The position numbers were made by a program, and so were the translations under genes. DNA of 45,834 nt from Comamonadaceae bacterium. Its GTDB lineage: Bacteria > Pseudomonadota > Gammaproteobacteria > Burkholderiales > Burkholderiaceae_C. Shown piece by piece: positions 8,425 through 17,215 of the stretch. How positions within the stretch are numbered: the stretch's first letter is position 1; each line of letters starts with the position of its first letter. The stretch spans positions 1 to 45,834 of the forward strand of contig JAUWAE010000003.1 of assembly GCA_030602185.1 (NCBI GenBank), read 5' to 3'. The notes beneath the pieces are model-generated. The model ran no database searches. It saw only the letters and a list, made by a program, of their open reading frames with translations, and was not told the origin of the DNA.

Positions 8425-9444
8425 ATGACAACGGTTACGATCCACGCCATGACGCTGCCGCCGACTTCGCCGCTGGTGTTCGTTCACCTCCTCTCCGGGC
8501 CCGACCACCGCCTGGGCGCCCTGCATTGGCGCTGCGAACCTGGGCGCCCGCAGGCCCTGATGCCGTGGCTGCAGGCGCCCGCGCTGGCCGCACTGGCAGC
8601 GGCCTTGCCCTGCCTGTGGGACGCCCGCGACGTGGCCGACTGGCCCGCGGAGCTGGGCCTGGCCCTGCAGGCCGCGGGACAGCAGGTACTGGCCACCCCC
8701 GTCACGGTCCGGCAGGCTGGCGAGCCCTGGCCGGCCGGGGCCACCTGGGTGGCCGGCGACTGGTACACCGCCCCCCCCAGCAAGCCCAACGTCGCCCAGG
8801 CCGCCTCTCGCCAGCGCGCGATGCAGCTGCTGCAGATGGTGAATGCCGATGCCGACACCCACGAACTCGAAGAGGTGTTCCGCCACGACGCGGCCCTGTC
8901 CTACCAGTTGCTGCGGCTGGTCAACACGGTGTCCGCCGGCCACCGACGCGAGATCAGCAGCTTCGGGCAGGCCATCCTCCTGCTCGGGCGCCAGCAACTC
9001 AAGCGCTGGCTCAACCTGCTGCTGTTCGCCGCCCGCGACGACGACGAACGCAGCGCCATGCTCATGGCGCACGTCAGCCTGCGCGCCCGCGGCATGGAAC
9101 TGCTGGCCCAGGCCGCCGGCCAGGACCGTGCCACGCAGGACCAGGCCTTCATGACCGGCATGCTCTCGATGCTGGGCGTGCTGTTCGGCCAGCCACTGGT
9201 CGACATGCTGCGCACCATCCGGGTGCCCGAGGCACTGCACACGGCACTGGTGGACCGCGGCGGTGAACTGGGCGCGCTGCTCGGCGCCTGGGAGGCCGTG
9301 GAACGCGGCGAACCCGCGCCGCTGCTGGAGCACCTGGCCCGTCTGACGATCGAGCCGCCGGCCTTCAACGCGTTGCTGCTCGACGCGTGCGGCTGGATGC
9401 TGCAACTCACCCGTGGAACGCCCGGCGATGGGGCGCCTGCCTGA
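8425..9444 (+). CDS. HDOD-domain signalling protein
   Basis: A 339-aa protein with an HDOD output domain at residues ~130-325: 'ALSYQLLRLVNT' and 'QAILLLGRQQLKRWLNLLLF' are characteristic. HDOD proteins of this type resemble the YuxH family, where a degenerate EAL half precedes HDOD; the N-terminal 120 residues here show no EAL motif. The product is probably a cytoplasmic scaffold in second-messenger or stress signalling rather than an enzyme. The next gene, a PAS-GGDEF-EAL protein, overlaps the 3' end by 17 nt, so the two are probably translated together. Neither ATG 8425 nor ATG 8449 has a clear Shine-Dalgarno site; 8449 is an equally possible start. Confidence 0.85.
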   Translation: MTTVTIHAMTLPPTSPLVFVHLLSGPDHRLGALHWRCEPGRPQALMPWLQAPALAALAAALPCLWDARDVADWPAELGLALQAAGQQVLATPVTVRQAGEPWPAGATWVAGDWYTAPPSKPNVAQAASRQRAMQLLQMVNADADTHELEEVFRHDAALSYQLLRLVNTVSAGHRREISSFGQAILLLGRQQLKRWLNLLLFAARDDDERSAMLMAHVSLRARGMELLAQAAGQDRATQDQAFMTGMLSMLGVLFGQPLVDMLRTIRVPEALHTALVDRGGELGALLGAWEAVERGEPAPLLEHLARLTIEPPAFNALLLDACGWMLQLTRGTPGDGAPA

Positions 9445-11464
9445 CCCGTCGTCACGCGGCAGCGCCGAGGCGGCCACGGTGCGGCTGGACCTGGCCGGCT
9501 TCATCACCGGCTGGAGCGACGCCGCCACCACCCAGTTCGGCTACCGGGCCGACGAGGTGGTGGGCCGCCACCTGCTGCTGCTGAGCCACCCCGACGACAG
9601 CGACTTTGCCGAACTCGAGCCTCCCCCGAACGGGGCGCAAGAGGCCAGCACCACCGTCGTGCGGCGCAACAAGTCGGGCGAAACCGTGCGCCTGCGCCTG
9701 ACGCTGCGGGTGGCAACCGACGCCGATGGCGACCCAACCGGCCTGGTGGCCACCTACCAGCCGCTGAACACCGACGTCGCGCCCGAGGCGCGCCTGCGGC
9801 TCTACGTCAGCCTGATCGAGGACAGCAGCCAGGGCGTGCTGGTGACCGACACCGAAGGCCGCATCGTGATGGTCAATGCCGCGTTCAGCCGGCTGACGGG
9901 CTACACCGACCAGGAAGCCCTGGGCCAGACCGCCGACCTGCTGAGCGTGGGCCGCGACGGCAGCGATTTTCTGCCGCAGATCCAGGGCGCCCTGCGCGGC
10001 GCCGGGCTGTGGCTGGGCGAGGTGGTGGGCCGGCGCAAGAACGGCGAGGTGGTGCCGCTGTCGCTGAGCATCAGCACCGTGAGCGACGGCCATGGCACCC
10101 TCACGCACGCCTTCGTCATATTTTCCGACATCACCAGCCCCCGCGAAACCGAGTCGCGGCTACAGCACCTGGCCAACTTCGACACCGTCACCGGCCTGCC
10201 CAACCGCCTGCTGTTGAGCCAGCTGCTGGGGCAGACGCTGACCCAGGCCAAACGCGACAACGGCCTGGGCGCGGTGCTGGTGGTGCAACTGCTGCGCCTG
10301 AGCCACATTTACGACACACTGGGCCATGAGGTGGGCGACGACCTGGTGGCCCAGGCGGGGCAGCGGCTCAAACAGGCGTTGCGGGAGCAGGACATCCTCT
10401 CGCGGCTGGGCCACGACAAACTGGCGATCGCCCTGCCCAACATGCGCAAGCACGAACACGCCGCACTGGTGGCACACAAGGTGCTCGCGCTGCTGCGCCC
10501 GGCCTACGCAGTGGGTGGCCTGGCGGTGGACTGCCCGGTGAGCGTGGGCATTGCCCTCTACCCCGACAACGGCATGGACACCGCCGCACTGCTGCGCTGC
10601 GCCGAACTGGCCAACCAGCGCGCCGTGGCCGCCGACCCGCCGCTGGCCTACTTCAGCCAGGAGATGAACGAGCGCGCCACCGAGCGCTTCCGCGTCGAGG
10701 GCGAATTGCGCCACGCGCTGGCCCATGGCGAACTGCTGCTCTACCACCAGCCCAAGGTCAGCCTGCGCACCGGACGCATCGTCGGCGCCGAGGCCCTGGT
10801 GCGCTGGCAGCACCCGCGGCTGGGCCTGCTCGGGCCGGGTCACTTCGTGCCCATCGCCGAAGACTCCGGCCTCATCCTCGAGCTGGGCGACTGGGTGCTG
10901 CACGAGGCCTGCCGGCAGTTGCGTGACTGGCAGGCCCGCGGGCTCACCATGCCGCCGCTGGCCGTCAACCTGTCGGCCCGCCAGTTCGACAAATACCTGC
11001 CCAAGCGGCTCGACGCCCTGCTGGCCACGCACGACCTCGCGCCCCAGCAGCTCAAGCTCGAAATCACCGAAAGCCTGATGGTGCGCGGCGCCGACGAGGT
11101 CATCCCCATCATGAACGAGCTCGCCGCCATGGGCCTGGGCATTGCGCTGGACGACTTCGGCACCGGCTACTCCAGCCTGGCCTACCTCAAGAAATTCCCC
11201 ATCACCACGCTCAAGATCGACCGCGCCTTCGTCACCGGCATCCCCCACCAGGGCGACGACTGCGCCATTGCGCGCGCCATCGTCACCATGGGGCAGCAGA
11301 TGCGGCAGGAAATCGTCGCCGAAGGCGTGGAGACCACCGCCCAGATGGCATTCCTGCGTGCCCTGGGCTGCGACCAGCTGCAGGGTTACCTGTTCAGCCC
11401 CCCCGTGCCCGCGGCCGACTACGAACGCCTGGTGCAACAAGACATCCGACTCCCCCTGCATTGA
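9428..11464 (+). CDS. PAS-PAS-GGDEF(degenerate)-EAL c-di-GMP phosphodiesterase
   Basis: A 678-aa cytoplasmic protein. Two PAS domains (about residues 15-115 and 122-240) precede a GGDEF-like domain (~245-405) and an EAL domain (~420-670). The cyclase signature reads GHDKL at 328-332 instead of GGDEF, so synthesis of c-di-GMP is unlikely. The EAL domain keeps EAL at 455-457, 'VNLSARQF', 'LEITESLM', 'ALDDFGTGYSSL' and 'EGVET', all expected for a working phosphodiesterase. I infer that it degrades c-di-GMP in response to a PAS-sensed cue, with the dead GGDEF domain possibly binding GTP as a regulator. ATG 9428 was preferred over GTG 9413. A TSUP gene starts 5 nt after the stop. Confidence 0.95.
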   Translation: MGRLPDPSSRGSAEAATVRLDLAGFITGWSDAATTQFGYRADEVVGRHLLLLSHPDDSDFAELEPPPNGAQEASTTVVRRNKSGETVRLRLTLRVATDADGDPTGLVATYQPLNTDVAPEARLRLYVSLIEDSSQGVLVTDTEGRIVMVNAAFSRLTGYTDQEALGQTADLLSVGRDGSDFLPQIQGALRGAGLWLGEVVGRRKNGEVVPLSLSISTVSDGHGTLTHAFVIFSDITSPRETESRLQHLANFDTVTGLPNRLLLSQLLGQTLTQAKRDNGLGAVLVVQLLRLSHIYDTLGHEVGDDLVAQAGQRLKQALREQDILSRLGHDKLAIALPNMRKHEHAALVAHKVLALLRPAYAVGGLAVDCPVSVGIALYPDNGMDTAALLRCAELANQRAVAADPPLAYFSQEMNERATERFRVEGELRHALAHGELLLYHQPKVSLRTGRIVGAEALVRWQHPRLGLLGPGHFVPIAEDSGLILELGDWVLHEACRQLRDWQARGLTMPPLAVNLSARQFDKYLPKRLDALLATHDLAPQQLKLEITESLMVRGADEVIPIMNELAAMGLGIALDDFGTGYSSLAYLKKFPITTLKIDRAFVTGIPHQGDDCAIARAIVTMGQQMRQEIVAEGVETTAQMAFLRALGCDQLQGYLFSPPVPAADYERLVQQDIRLPLH

Positions 11465-11468
11465 CCCC

Positions 11469-12230
11469 ATGGAGACCCTGACCACCCCGGCCTTGCTGGC
11501 CACGGCCGCCTTTGCCGCCGGCGTGCTCAACGCCATCGCCGGCGGCGGCAGCTTCCTCACCTTCCCGGCGCTGGTGTTTGCCGGGGTGCCCCCCATCGTG
11601 GCCAACGCCACCAGCGCCCTGGCCGTGAGCCCCGGCTACCTGGGCAGCACGCTGGGCTTCAAGCACGAGCTGCTGCGCCTGCCGCGCGAGCGCCTGCGCC
11701 AGGAAACGCTGCTGGCGGCCGCCGGCGGCGTGGCCGGCGCCCTGCTGCTGCTGGTGACGCCGGCGCGGGTGTTCAGCGGCCTGGTGCCGTGGCTGCTGCT
11801 GTTTGCCACCGTGCTGTTCGTGGCGGGCCCCTGGCTGGCGCGGCGCGGGCACAGCGGCGACCCGCAAGACCACCCGTGGACGCGCTGGCGCCCGCTGGGG
11901 CTGCTGGCGGTGTCGGTGTATGGGGGCTACTTCAACGGCGGGCTCGGCATCTTGCTGCTGGCGCTCTACACCCTCACCGGCGAGCGCCACCTGATCACCG
12001 CCAACGCCATGAAGAACCTCAACTCGCTGGTGCTGTCGCTGCTGTCGGTGGCCACCTTCGCCGTGGCCGGGGCCATTGCCTGGGGCCCGGCGGTGCTGAT
12101 GATGGTGGCCGCCACCGCCGGGGGTTACGCCGGCGCGCACTGGTCCCGGCGGGTGCCGGTGGCCTGGCTGCGCGGGGTGGTGGTGGCCACCGGGCTGGGC
12201 ATGAGCGCGGTGTTCTTCCTGCGGGCCTGA
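11469..12230 (+). CDS. TSUP (TauE/SafE) family sulfite/anion exporter
   Basis: A 253-aa inner-membrane protein of the TSUP family, members of which export sulfite, sulfoacetate or related organosulfur anions. The two-repeat structure is visible: the first repeat opens with 'FAAGVLNAIAGGGSFLTFPAL', the second with 'VYGGYFNGGLGILLLALYTL', both with the conserved Gly-rich turn. About eight hydrophobic segments are present. It begins 5 nt after the EAL gene, so it shares a transcript with two signalling genes, a grouping without an obvious functional reason. Start ATG 11469. The substrate cannot be read from the sequence. Confidence 0.92.
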   Translation: METLTTPALLATAAFAAGVLNAIAGGGSFLTFPALVFAGVPPIVANATSALAVSPGYLGSTLGFKHELLRLPRERLRQETLLAAAGGVAGALLLLVTPARVFSGLVPWLLLFATVLFVAGPWLARRGHSGDPQDHPWTRWRPLGLLAVSVYGGYFNGGLGILLLALYTLTGERHLITANAMKNLNSLVLSLLSVATFAVAGAIAWGPAVLMMVAATAGGYAGAHWSRRVPVAWLRGVVVATGLGMSAVFFLRA

Positions 12231-12257
12231 GCCCACACACCGCGGACTTGGCGCATC

Positions 12258-13250
12258 TCAGTTGTCCGCCGTGAACCCGATGCGTTTGATGATGGGTGCC
12301 CAGTTCGCGCTGGAATCCTTGAGCGCCTGGGCCAGGGCTTCGGGGGTGGAGGGTGCCGCGGTCATCCCGAAGGTGTCCAGGGTTTCCTTGAGCTGCGGCT
12401 GCACCAGCACCTGCTGCAGCGCTGCGTTCAGCGCCTTGACCGTGGCTGGGGGCGTTTTGGCCGGCAGGTAAAAACCGTACCACTCGGTCAACGACACATC
12501 TTTGTAGCCCTGCTCGGCAAAGGTGGGCACATTGGGGGTGAAGGGGTTGCGCTTCAGGCCCGAGGTGCCCAGCACCCGGACCCGCCCTTCGGGCACGTAA
12601 CGCAAGAACTCCCCCACCGGGCTGATCATTGACGGCAGCTGGCCGCTCAACAGGTCGGGCATGGCCGCCACGGTGCCGCGGTAGCCCACGTGCGTCAGCC
12701 CCACGCCGGCCGAGCGGCTCAGCTCCACGCCCAGGAAGTGCAGCGTGGAGCCCAGCGCCGGCGAGCCAAAGTTGGCCGACTGGGGGTTGGCCTTGGCCCA
12801 GGCCATGAACTGCGGGATGGTCTTGACATCGGCCGGCACGCCGGGGCCCACGGCAAAGGCCGCGTCAAAGGTCGCCCCCATGGAGACGGGCGTCAGGTCC
12901 ACCTCGGGCTGGTAGGGCAACGATTTGTAGGTATGCGGGTAGATGCCCAGCATGGACATGGGCGTGAGCAGGATGGTGGCGCCATCGGGGGCGGCAGCCT
13001 TCACCGCCGACACCGCCACCTGGCCGCCGGCACCGGTGCGGTTTTCCACCACCACGCTCCTGGCATACACCGAGGCGAGCCGCTCGGCCACGCGGCGGGC
13101 CAGCACGTCGGGGGTGCTGCCGGGCGGGAAGCCGACCACGACCTTGGCCACGTCGAGCGTGGTTTGGGCATGGCTGGCACCAAAAGGCGCCAGCAACGAC
13201 GCGGCGAGGACGGCGCTGGCCACAAAGGTTCTGCGGGGCAAGGGGTGCAT
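12258..13250 (-). CDS. Bug-family tripartite tricarboxylate (TTT) substrate-binding protein
   Basis: A 330-aa periplasmic solute-binding protein. The signal peptide runs to about residue 28 (ASHA then QTT). The mature part shows 'VVGFPPGSTPDVLARRVAERL', 'VVENRTGAGGQVA' and 'AAAPDGATIL', all Bug family hallmarks. Bug proteins bind carboxylates and usually greatly outnumber their TctAB membrane partners in Burkholderiales genomes; no TctA/TctB gene is nearby. It lies 45 nt downstream of the acyl-CoA ligase gene on the same strand and probably shares its promoter, which suggests a carboxylate ligand that the ligase then activates. Confidence 0.95.
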   Translation of the reverse strand: MHPLPRRTFVASAVLAASLLAPFGASHAQTTLDVAKVVVGFPPGSTPDVLARRVAERLASVYARSVVVENRTGAGGQVAVSAVKAAAPDGATILLTPMSMLGIYPHTYKSLPYQPEVDLTPVSMGATFDAAFAVGPGVPADVKTIPQFMAWAKANPQSANFGSPALGSTLHFLGVELSRSAGVGLTHVGYRGTVAAMPDLLSGQLPSMISPVGEFLRYVPEGRVRVLGTSGLKRNPFTPNVPTFAEQGYKDVSLTEWYGFYLPAKTPPATVKALNAALQQVLVQPQLKETLDTFGMTAAPSTPEALAQALKDSSANWAPIIKRIGFTADN

Positions 13251-13295
13251 GGTGTCTCCGGTGGTTGGTGTTGAAAGAAAAGGGGGCGGGCGGGA

Positions 13296-14927
13296 TCAGG
13301 CGGCTTGCGGCTCGCCGGTGGCGTACCACTGGCGCAGCACGTTCTTTTGCACCTTGCCGGTGCCGCCCACGGGCAAGGCATCGACAAAGCGGACGTCGTC
13401 GGGCACCCACCACTTGGCCACCCGGGTGTGCAGGAAGTCGAGCACCTCCTGCTTTTCCAGCGTGTGCTGCGGTTTGCGGACGATGAACAGCAGCGGCCGC
13501 TCGTCCCACTTGGGGTGAGGAATGCCGATCACGGCCGCCATCGCCACCGCAGGGTGGGCCATGGCGGCGCTTTCCAGGTCGATGGAGCTGATCCACTCGC
13601 CGCCGCTCTTGATCACGTCCTTCACGCGGTCGCGGATGGTGAGCACGCCGCTGGCGTCGATGGTGGCGATGTCGCCAGTCGGGAACCAGCCGTCCACCAG
13701 CGCCGAACGGTCGGCCTTGTAGTAGCGCTCCACGATCCAGGCCCCGCGCACCATCAGCTCCCCCTGCGAGGTGCCGTCCTTGGGCAGGGGGTGGCCGCGC
13801 TCGTCGACCACCTGGATCTCGATGCCCGGCAAGGGCTTGCCCTGCTTGGCCAACAGCGCATAACGCTCCTGCGGCGGGCGTTTCAGGTCTTGCGGGCCCA
13901 GGGCGCTCAGGGTGGCGATGGCGGTGGTCTCCGTCATGCCCCAGCCGTGGCGCACCTCCACGCCGTACCGTTCCTGGTATTTGGCGATCAACGCCTCGGG
14001 CATGGCGGTGCCACCCACGCAAATCCGCTTCAGGCTGGACAAGCCCGCGCCGAGTTGCTCCAGGTGCTGCGCCACGCCCAGCCAGATGGTCGGCACTGCA
14101 CCGCCGACGGTGACCCGCTCGGCCTCCATCAGCCCGTAAAGGGACGGCGCGTCGAGCTTGGGGCCGGGCAGCACCAGCTTGGCGCCCGAAATGAGGGCCG
14201 CATACGGTATGCACCAGCCGTTGATGTGGAACATGGGCACCACGGGCAGCACCGCCTCCTGCGGCGACAGGCAGAGCACGGCCGGCAGGCAGGCGGTGGT
14301 GGCGTTGAGCACGAGCGCCCGGTGCGAGTACAGCACTCCCTTGGGGTGGCCGGTGGTGCCCGAGGTGTAGCACAGCGCGGCGCCGGCGGTCTCGTCCAGC
14401 ACCGGCCAGTCGAACTCGGTGCTGTGCGGGGCGATCAGGTCTTCGTAAACGAGCACGCCCGGCCCGCCCTCGATGGCCACCTGATTCGCCGCGTCGGTCA
14501 GGCAGATCCACGCCTTCACCGTTGGGCAGCGCGGCGCCAGCTCGCGCACCAGCGGCGCGAACGTGGCGTCGAAGCACACCACTTCGTCTTCGGCGTGGTT
14601 GATGATGTAGGCCAGCTGGTCGGGGTGCAGGCGCGGGTTGCAGGTGTGCATGACCATGCCGCTGCCCGAGACGGCGTAATACGCCTCCAGGTGGCGGTGG
14701 TTGTTCCAGGCGATGGAGCCAACCATGCTGCCCGGCCGCAGCCCCAGACCGCGCAGCGCGTGGGCCAGTTGCGCGGCGCGCTGCGCCATCTGCCCGAAGG
14801 TGTAGCGGTGCAAGGGCCCGTGCGTCTCACGGGAAACGATCTCCTGTTCAGCAAACTGGCTGGCCCCGTGTGACAGAACCCCGGAGATCAGCAGCGGGCG
14901 GTTCATCATCAGACCCGGTTGGTGCAT
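13296..14927 (-). CDS. AMP-forming acyl-CoA synthetase (fatty-acid or related carboxylate-CoA ligase)
   Basis: A 543-aa ANL-superfamily enzyme that activates a carboxylate to its CoA thioester through an acyl-adenylate. Visible motifs in order are the P-loop '[17 protein letters not shown]', '[10 protein letters not shown]', '[12 protein letters not shown]', the hinge '[19 protein letters not shown]' and the C-terminal catalytic Lys in '[12 protein letters not shown]'. It resembles medium/long-chain and methylmercaptopropionate-CoA ligases; the exact acid is uncertain. ATG 14927 was chosen over TTG 14954 and the MM at 14909-14906; none has a strong ribosome site. A candidate promoter and two MarR-type palindromes lie directly upstream, and a Bug receptor follows. 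Confidence 0.93.
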   Translation of the reverse strand: MHQPGLMMNRPLLISGVLSHGASQFAEQEIVSRETHGPLHRYTFGQMAQRAAQLAHALRGLGLRPGSMVGSIAWNNHRHLEAYYAVSGSGMVMHTCNPRLHPDQLAYIINHAEDEVVCFDATFAPLVRELAPRCPTVKAWICLTDAANQVAIEGGPGVLVYEDLIAPHSTEFDWPVLDETAGAALCYTSGTTGHPKGVLYSHRALVLNATTACLPAVLCLSPQEAVLPVVPMFHINGWCIPYAALISGAKLVLPGPKLDAPSLYGLMEAERVTVGGAVPTIWLGVAQHLEQLGAGLSSLKRICVGGTAMPEALIAKYQERYGVEVRHGWGMTETTAIATLSALGPQDLKRPPQERYALLAKQGKPLPGIEIQVVDERGHPLPKDGTSQGELMVRGAWIVERYYKADRSALVDGWFPTGDIATIDASGVLTIRDRVKDVIKSGGEWISSIDLESAAMAHPAVAMAAVIGIPHPKWDERPLLFIVRKPQHTLEKQEVLDFLHTRVAKWWVPDDVRFVDALPVGGTGKVQKNVLRQWYATGEPQAA

Positions 14928-14949
14928 GGCAAGGCTTTCATGGCTTTTA

Positions 14950-14965
14950 GTCAACTACGATTGAC
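14950..14965. promoter_or_regulatory. MarR operator candidate, site 1 (acyl-CoA ligase leader)
   Basis: GTCAACTACGATTGAC reads GTCAA-N6-TTGAC, the same layout as sites 2 and 3. It lies 22 nt upstream of the ligase ATG, close to the transcription start predicted from the -10 at 14975-14980, where a bound repressor would block initiation. Confidence 0.6.
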
Positions 14966-14974
14966 ACTGCAATG

Positions 14975-15002
14975 ATTTTGCCGACTGGCCGACTTGTGTC
15001 AA
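14975..15002 (-). promoter_or_regulatory. Candidate sigma70 promoter of the acyl-CoA ligase gene
   Basis: On the minus strand TTGACA (15002-14997) and CAAAAT (14980-14975) are separated by 16 nt. The -35 box is one half-site of the palindrome at 14996-15015, so occupancy of that palindrome should block RNA polymerase. Confidence 0.45.
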
Positions 15003-15015
15003 TGCACATTGACAC
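14996..15015. promoter_or_regulatory. MarR operator candidate, site 2 (perfect 9-bp arms)
   Basis: GTGTCAATG-CA-CATTGACAC is an inverted repeat with perfect 9-bp arms and a 2-nt centre, in the divergent control region between the acyl-CoA ligase and the marR-type gene. Its left arm supplies the -35 of the ligase promoter. It is the best-conserved of the three sites and is the natural autoregulation site. Confidence 0.75.
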
Positions 15016-15082
15016 TTGATTCATCGGTGTTTTCCCGCGGGACATCCCGCTCTTACACTCCGCTCAGGACAAGGGACGCAAC

Positions 15083-15523
15083 ATGGCAACAAAGAAGGTT
15101 TACCTGCGCAACCTGCTGCTCAAGCGGTCCAGCTGGTTCGAGGACAAAGTACTGGAGAAGGCCAGGCTGCACGGGTACGACCGCATCACGCCGGCCATGA
15201 GCCGGATGTTCGGTCACATGTCCGGCCAGCCGATCGGCATCTCCGAGCTCGCCCGCCGGCTCGGCGTGAGCCGCCAGGCGGTGCACAAAACCGCCAGCGA
15301 AGCCGCCCAGCTCGGCCTGATCGAATTCGTGCCCGATCCGAACCACGCCCGCATCGTGCGCCTGCAGTTCTCGCAGGCAGGCTGGGCCATGTCGACGCAG
15401 GCAGCCAAGAATTTCGACGAGATCGAGGACACCCTCAAGGCGCGCCTGGGCAGCCGCCACCTGAACCAGCTCAAACGGTTGCTGGCCATGGCCTGGGACG
15501 AGGCCGACGACCCGACCACCTAG
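15083..15523 (+). CDS. MarR-family transcriptional regulator
   Basis: A 146-aa winged-helix regulator. The DNA-binding region is at about residues 50-95: 'GISELARRLGVSRQAVHKT' is the helix-turn-helix and 'LIEFVPDPNHARIVRLQ' the wing. The flanking helices at both ends fit a MarR dimer. MarR proteins of this size usually repress catabolic genes and release DNA on binding an acid or its CoA ester. Here it sits between the divergent acyl-CoA ligase and the co-directional acyl-CoA dehydrogenase, with palindromes of one consensus on both sides. I infer that it controls both units and itself. The ATG at 15083 is preceded by AAGGGA. Confidence 0.93.
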   Translation: MATKKVYLRNLLLKRSSWFEDKVLEKARLHGYDRITPAMSRMFGHMSGQPIGISELARRLGVSRQAVHKTASEAAQLGLIEFVPDPNHARIVRLQFSQAGWAMSTQAAKNFDEIEDTLKARLGSRHLNQLKRLLAMAWDEADDPTT

Positions 15524-15524
15524 T

Positions 15525-15542
15525 TGTCAATTTATGTTGACA
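15525..15542. promoter_or_regulatory. MarR operator candidate, site 3 (acyl-CoA dehydrogenase promoter)
   Basis: TGTCAATTTATGTTGACA has perfect 6-bp arms around 6 nt, the same pattern as sites 1 and 2. It begins just after the marR-type stop codon. Its right arm TTGACA (15537-15542) is a consensus -35 box, 18 nt before GATGAT (15561-15566), giving a likely repressible promoter for the dehydrogenase-thioesterase pair. Confidence 0.7.
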
Positions 15543-15595
15543 TAACTTTAGAAACTTTGAGATGATCCAGCCGTTCAAGCTTTCTGGAAAATCTC

Positions 15596-16756
15596 ATGGA
15601 GTTCTTGCCCCGCCCCCTGTTCAGCGCCGACCACGAAGCTTTCCGTGACCAGGTGCGCCGTTTCTGCGAAAAGGAAGTGGCCCCCCACCACGCCAGCGGG
15701 GAGCAAGCCCACGGGGTACCCCGTGCGGCCTGGCAACTGGCGGGCCGCAACGGCCTGCTGTGCTGCTGGCTGCCGGAGGAATACGGTGGCCCCGGCGGCG
15801 ACCTGCTGTTCGACCTGATCGTCTGCGAAGAGTTGGGGCGCATTGGCGCCACCGGCCCTGGCTGGCCCCTGCATTCGGTGATCGTGGCGCCCTACATCGC
15901 GCACCACGGCACGCCCCGCCTGAAACAACAGGTGCTGCCGCAGATGGTGAGCGGCGAGAAGGTGGGCGCCATCGTGATGACCGAGCCTGGCACCGGCAGC
16001 GACGTGGCGGCCATACGCACGCGGGCCGAACGGCGCGGCGACCAGTGGGTGATCAACGGCCAAAAAACCTTCATCACCAACGGCCACAACGCCGACGTGA
16101 TGGTGGTGGCCTGCAAGACCGACCCGGAGCGCGGCGCACAGGGGGTGTCGCTGTTCGTCGTGACCAGCGACATGCCGGGGTTCTCGCGCGGCAAGAACCT
16201 GCAGAAAATCGGCCAGCATGCGCAGGACACGGCCGAGCTGTTTTTCGACAACGTCGCAGTGCCCGACGACCACCTGCTGGGTGAAGTGAACAAGGGCTTC
16301 AAGTACCTGATGCAGGAGCTGGCGCAGGAGCGGCTGCTGGTGTCGGTGCAATGCCAGGCCCGGGCCGAGGCCGCTTTCGAATGGACGGTGCAGTACGTGA
16401 AGGAGCGCCAGGCGTTCAAGCAACGCGTGGCCGACTTCCAGAACACGCGCTTCAAACTCGCTGGGCTTTTCGCCGAACTGCAGGCCGGCCGCGCCTACTG
16501 CGACCGCCTGATCGAGCTCCACCTGGCCGGCCGACTCGATGCCGTGGGTGCCTCGTCGGGCAAACTGTGGCACTCGGAACTGCTGGCCCGCGTGACCGAC
16601 GAATGCCTGCAGCTCCATGGGGGTTACGGCTACATGCAGGAGTACCCGATCGGCCGCGCCTACGTGGATGCCCGCATCGAACGCATCTACGCCGGCACCT
16701 CGGAGATCATGAAAGAAATCATTGCCCGCTCGGTCTGCGACGACATCAAAAAATGA
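15596..16756 (+). CDS. Acyl-CoA dehydrogenase, long-chain (LCAD) type
   Basis: A 386-aa FAD enzyme that introduces the 2,3-double bond in acyl-CoA. Signatures seen are 'MTEPGTGSDVAAI' (residues 128-140), 'INGQKTFITNG' and 'LHGGYGYMQEYPI'. The position that holds the catalytic Glu in medium-chain enzymes is Ala ('IYAGTSEI'), but 'QELAQERLL' supplies E245 on the helix where long-chain and isovaleryl enzymes keep theirs, so it should be active. The ending 'AGTSEIMKEIIARSV' is also LCAD-like. It follows the MarR gene by 72 nt behind its own candidate promoter and overlaps the thioesterase gene by ATGA. Confidence 0.95.
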   Translation: MEFLPRPLFSADHEAFRDQVRRFCEKEVAPHHASGEQAHGVPRAAWQLAGRNGLLCCWLPEEYGGPGGDLLFDLIVCEELGRIGATGPGWPLHSVIVAPYIAHHGTPRLKQQVLPQMVSGEKVGAIVMTEPGTGSDVAAIRTRAERRGDQWVINGQKTFITNGHNADVMVVACKTDPERGAQGVSLFVVTSDMPGFSRGKNLQKIGQHAQDTAELFFDNVAVPDDHLLGEVNKGFKYLMQELAQERLLVSVQCQARAEAAFEWTVQYVKERQAFKQRVADFQNTRFKLAGLFAELQAGRAYCDRLIELHLAGRLDAVGASSGKLWHSELLARVTDECLQLHGGYGYMQEYPIGRAYVDARIERIYAGTSEIMKEIIARSVCDDIKK

Positions 16757-17205
16757 ACGACACCTTTTCCAACCCCGACCAAGCGCTGATCCACCGCTTC
16801 CTGGCGTCCGACCGCCAGCCTATGGCGTTCGACGCCAACCCCATGGCCGTGGCACTCGGGGCCAGCCTGCTGGCGGTGGACGTGGAGGCCGGCCGGGTGG
16901 AGCTGCGCTTTGCGCCGCAGGGCCTGTTCATCCAGGGCACCGGGGTGTTGCAAGGCGGGGCCGTCACCGCCATGCTGGACTTTGCCATGGCGTTTGCCAC
17001 CCTGGCGCGGCTGCCCGTGGGCCGCTCGTGCGCCACGGTCAACCTCAACACCGCCTTTCTGCGGCCGGCCCCCCAGGGCGCCTACATCGCCGTGGGCGAA
17101 GTGGAGCGCCTGGGTAAGGCCATGGCCTTCACCCACGCCCGGCTGTTGCGCGCCGAGGATGGCACCGCCGTGGCCACCGCCACCTCGACCCTGGCCGTCC
17201 TCTGA
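16753..17205 (+). CDS. PaaI-type hotdog thioesterase
   Basis: A 150-aa single-hotdog acyl-CoA thioesterase. The helix motif 'GTGVLQGGAVTAMLDFAMA' (residues 62-80) carries the Gly pair and D76 typical of the PaaI/4-hydroxybenzoyl-CoA thioesterase group; the following strands 'ATVNLNTAFLRPAP' match the usual beta sheet. It would hydrolyse an acyl- or aryl-CoA, perhaps to recover CoA from dead-end products of the upstream dehydrogenase. Its ATG overlaps the dehydrogenase stop by 4 nt (ATGA), showing translational coupling. Confidence 0.9.
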   Translation: MNDTFSNPDQALIHRFLASDRQPMAFDANPMAVALGASLLAVDVEAGRVELRFAPQGLFIQGTGVLQGGAVTAMLDFAMAFATLARLPVGRSCATVNLNTAFLRPAPQGAYIAVGEVERLGKAMAFTHARLLRAEDGTAVATATSTLAVL

Positions 17206-17215
17206 CGGCCGCGGC

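Noticed and set aside
6805-9531. Long minus-strand frame spanning the HAD-UbiA and HDOD region
   Set aside because: It crosses real genes on both strands and has no domain; an artefact of high GC.
13296-16756. DMSP demethylation cluster (DmdB/DmdC)
   Set aside because: The ligase resembles DmdB, but the dehydrogenase is 386 aa and LCAD-like, much shorter than DmdC, and no DmdD-type hydratase is present.
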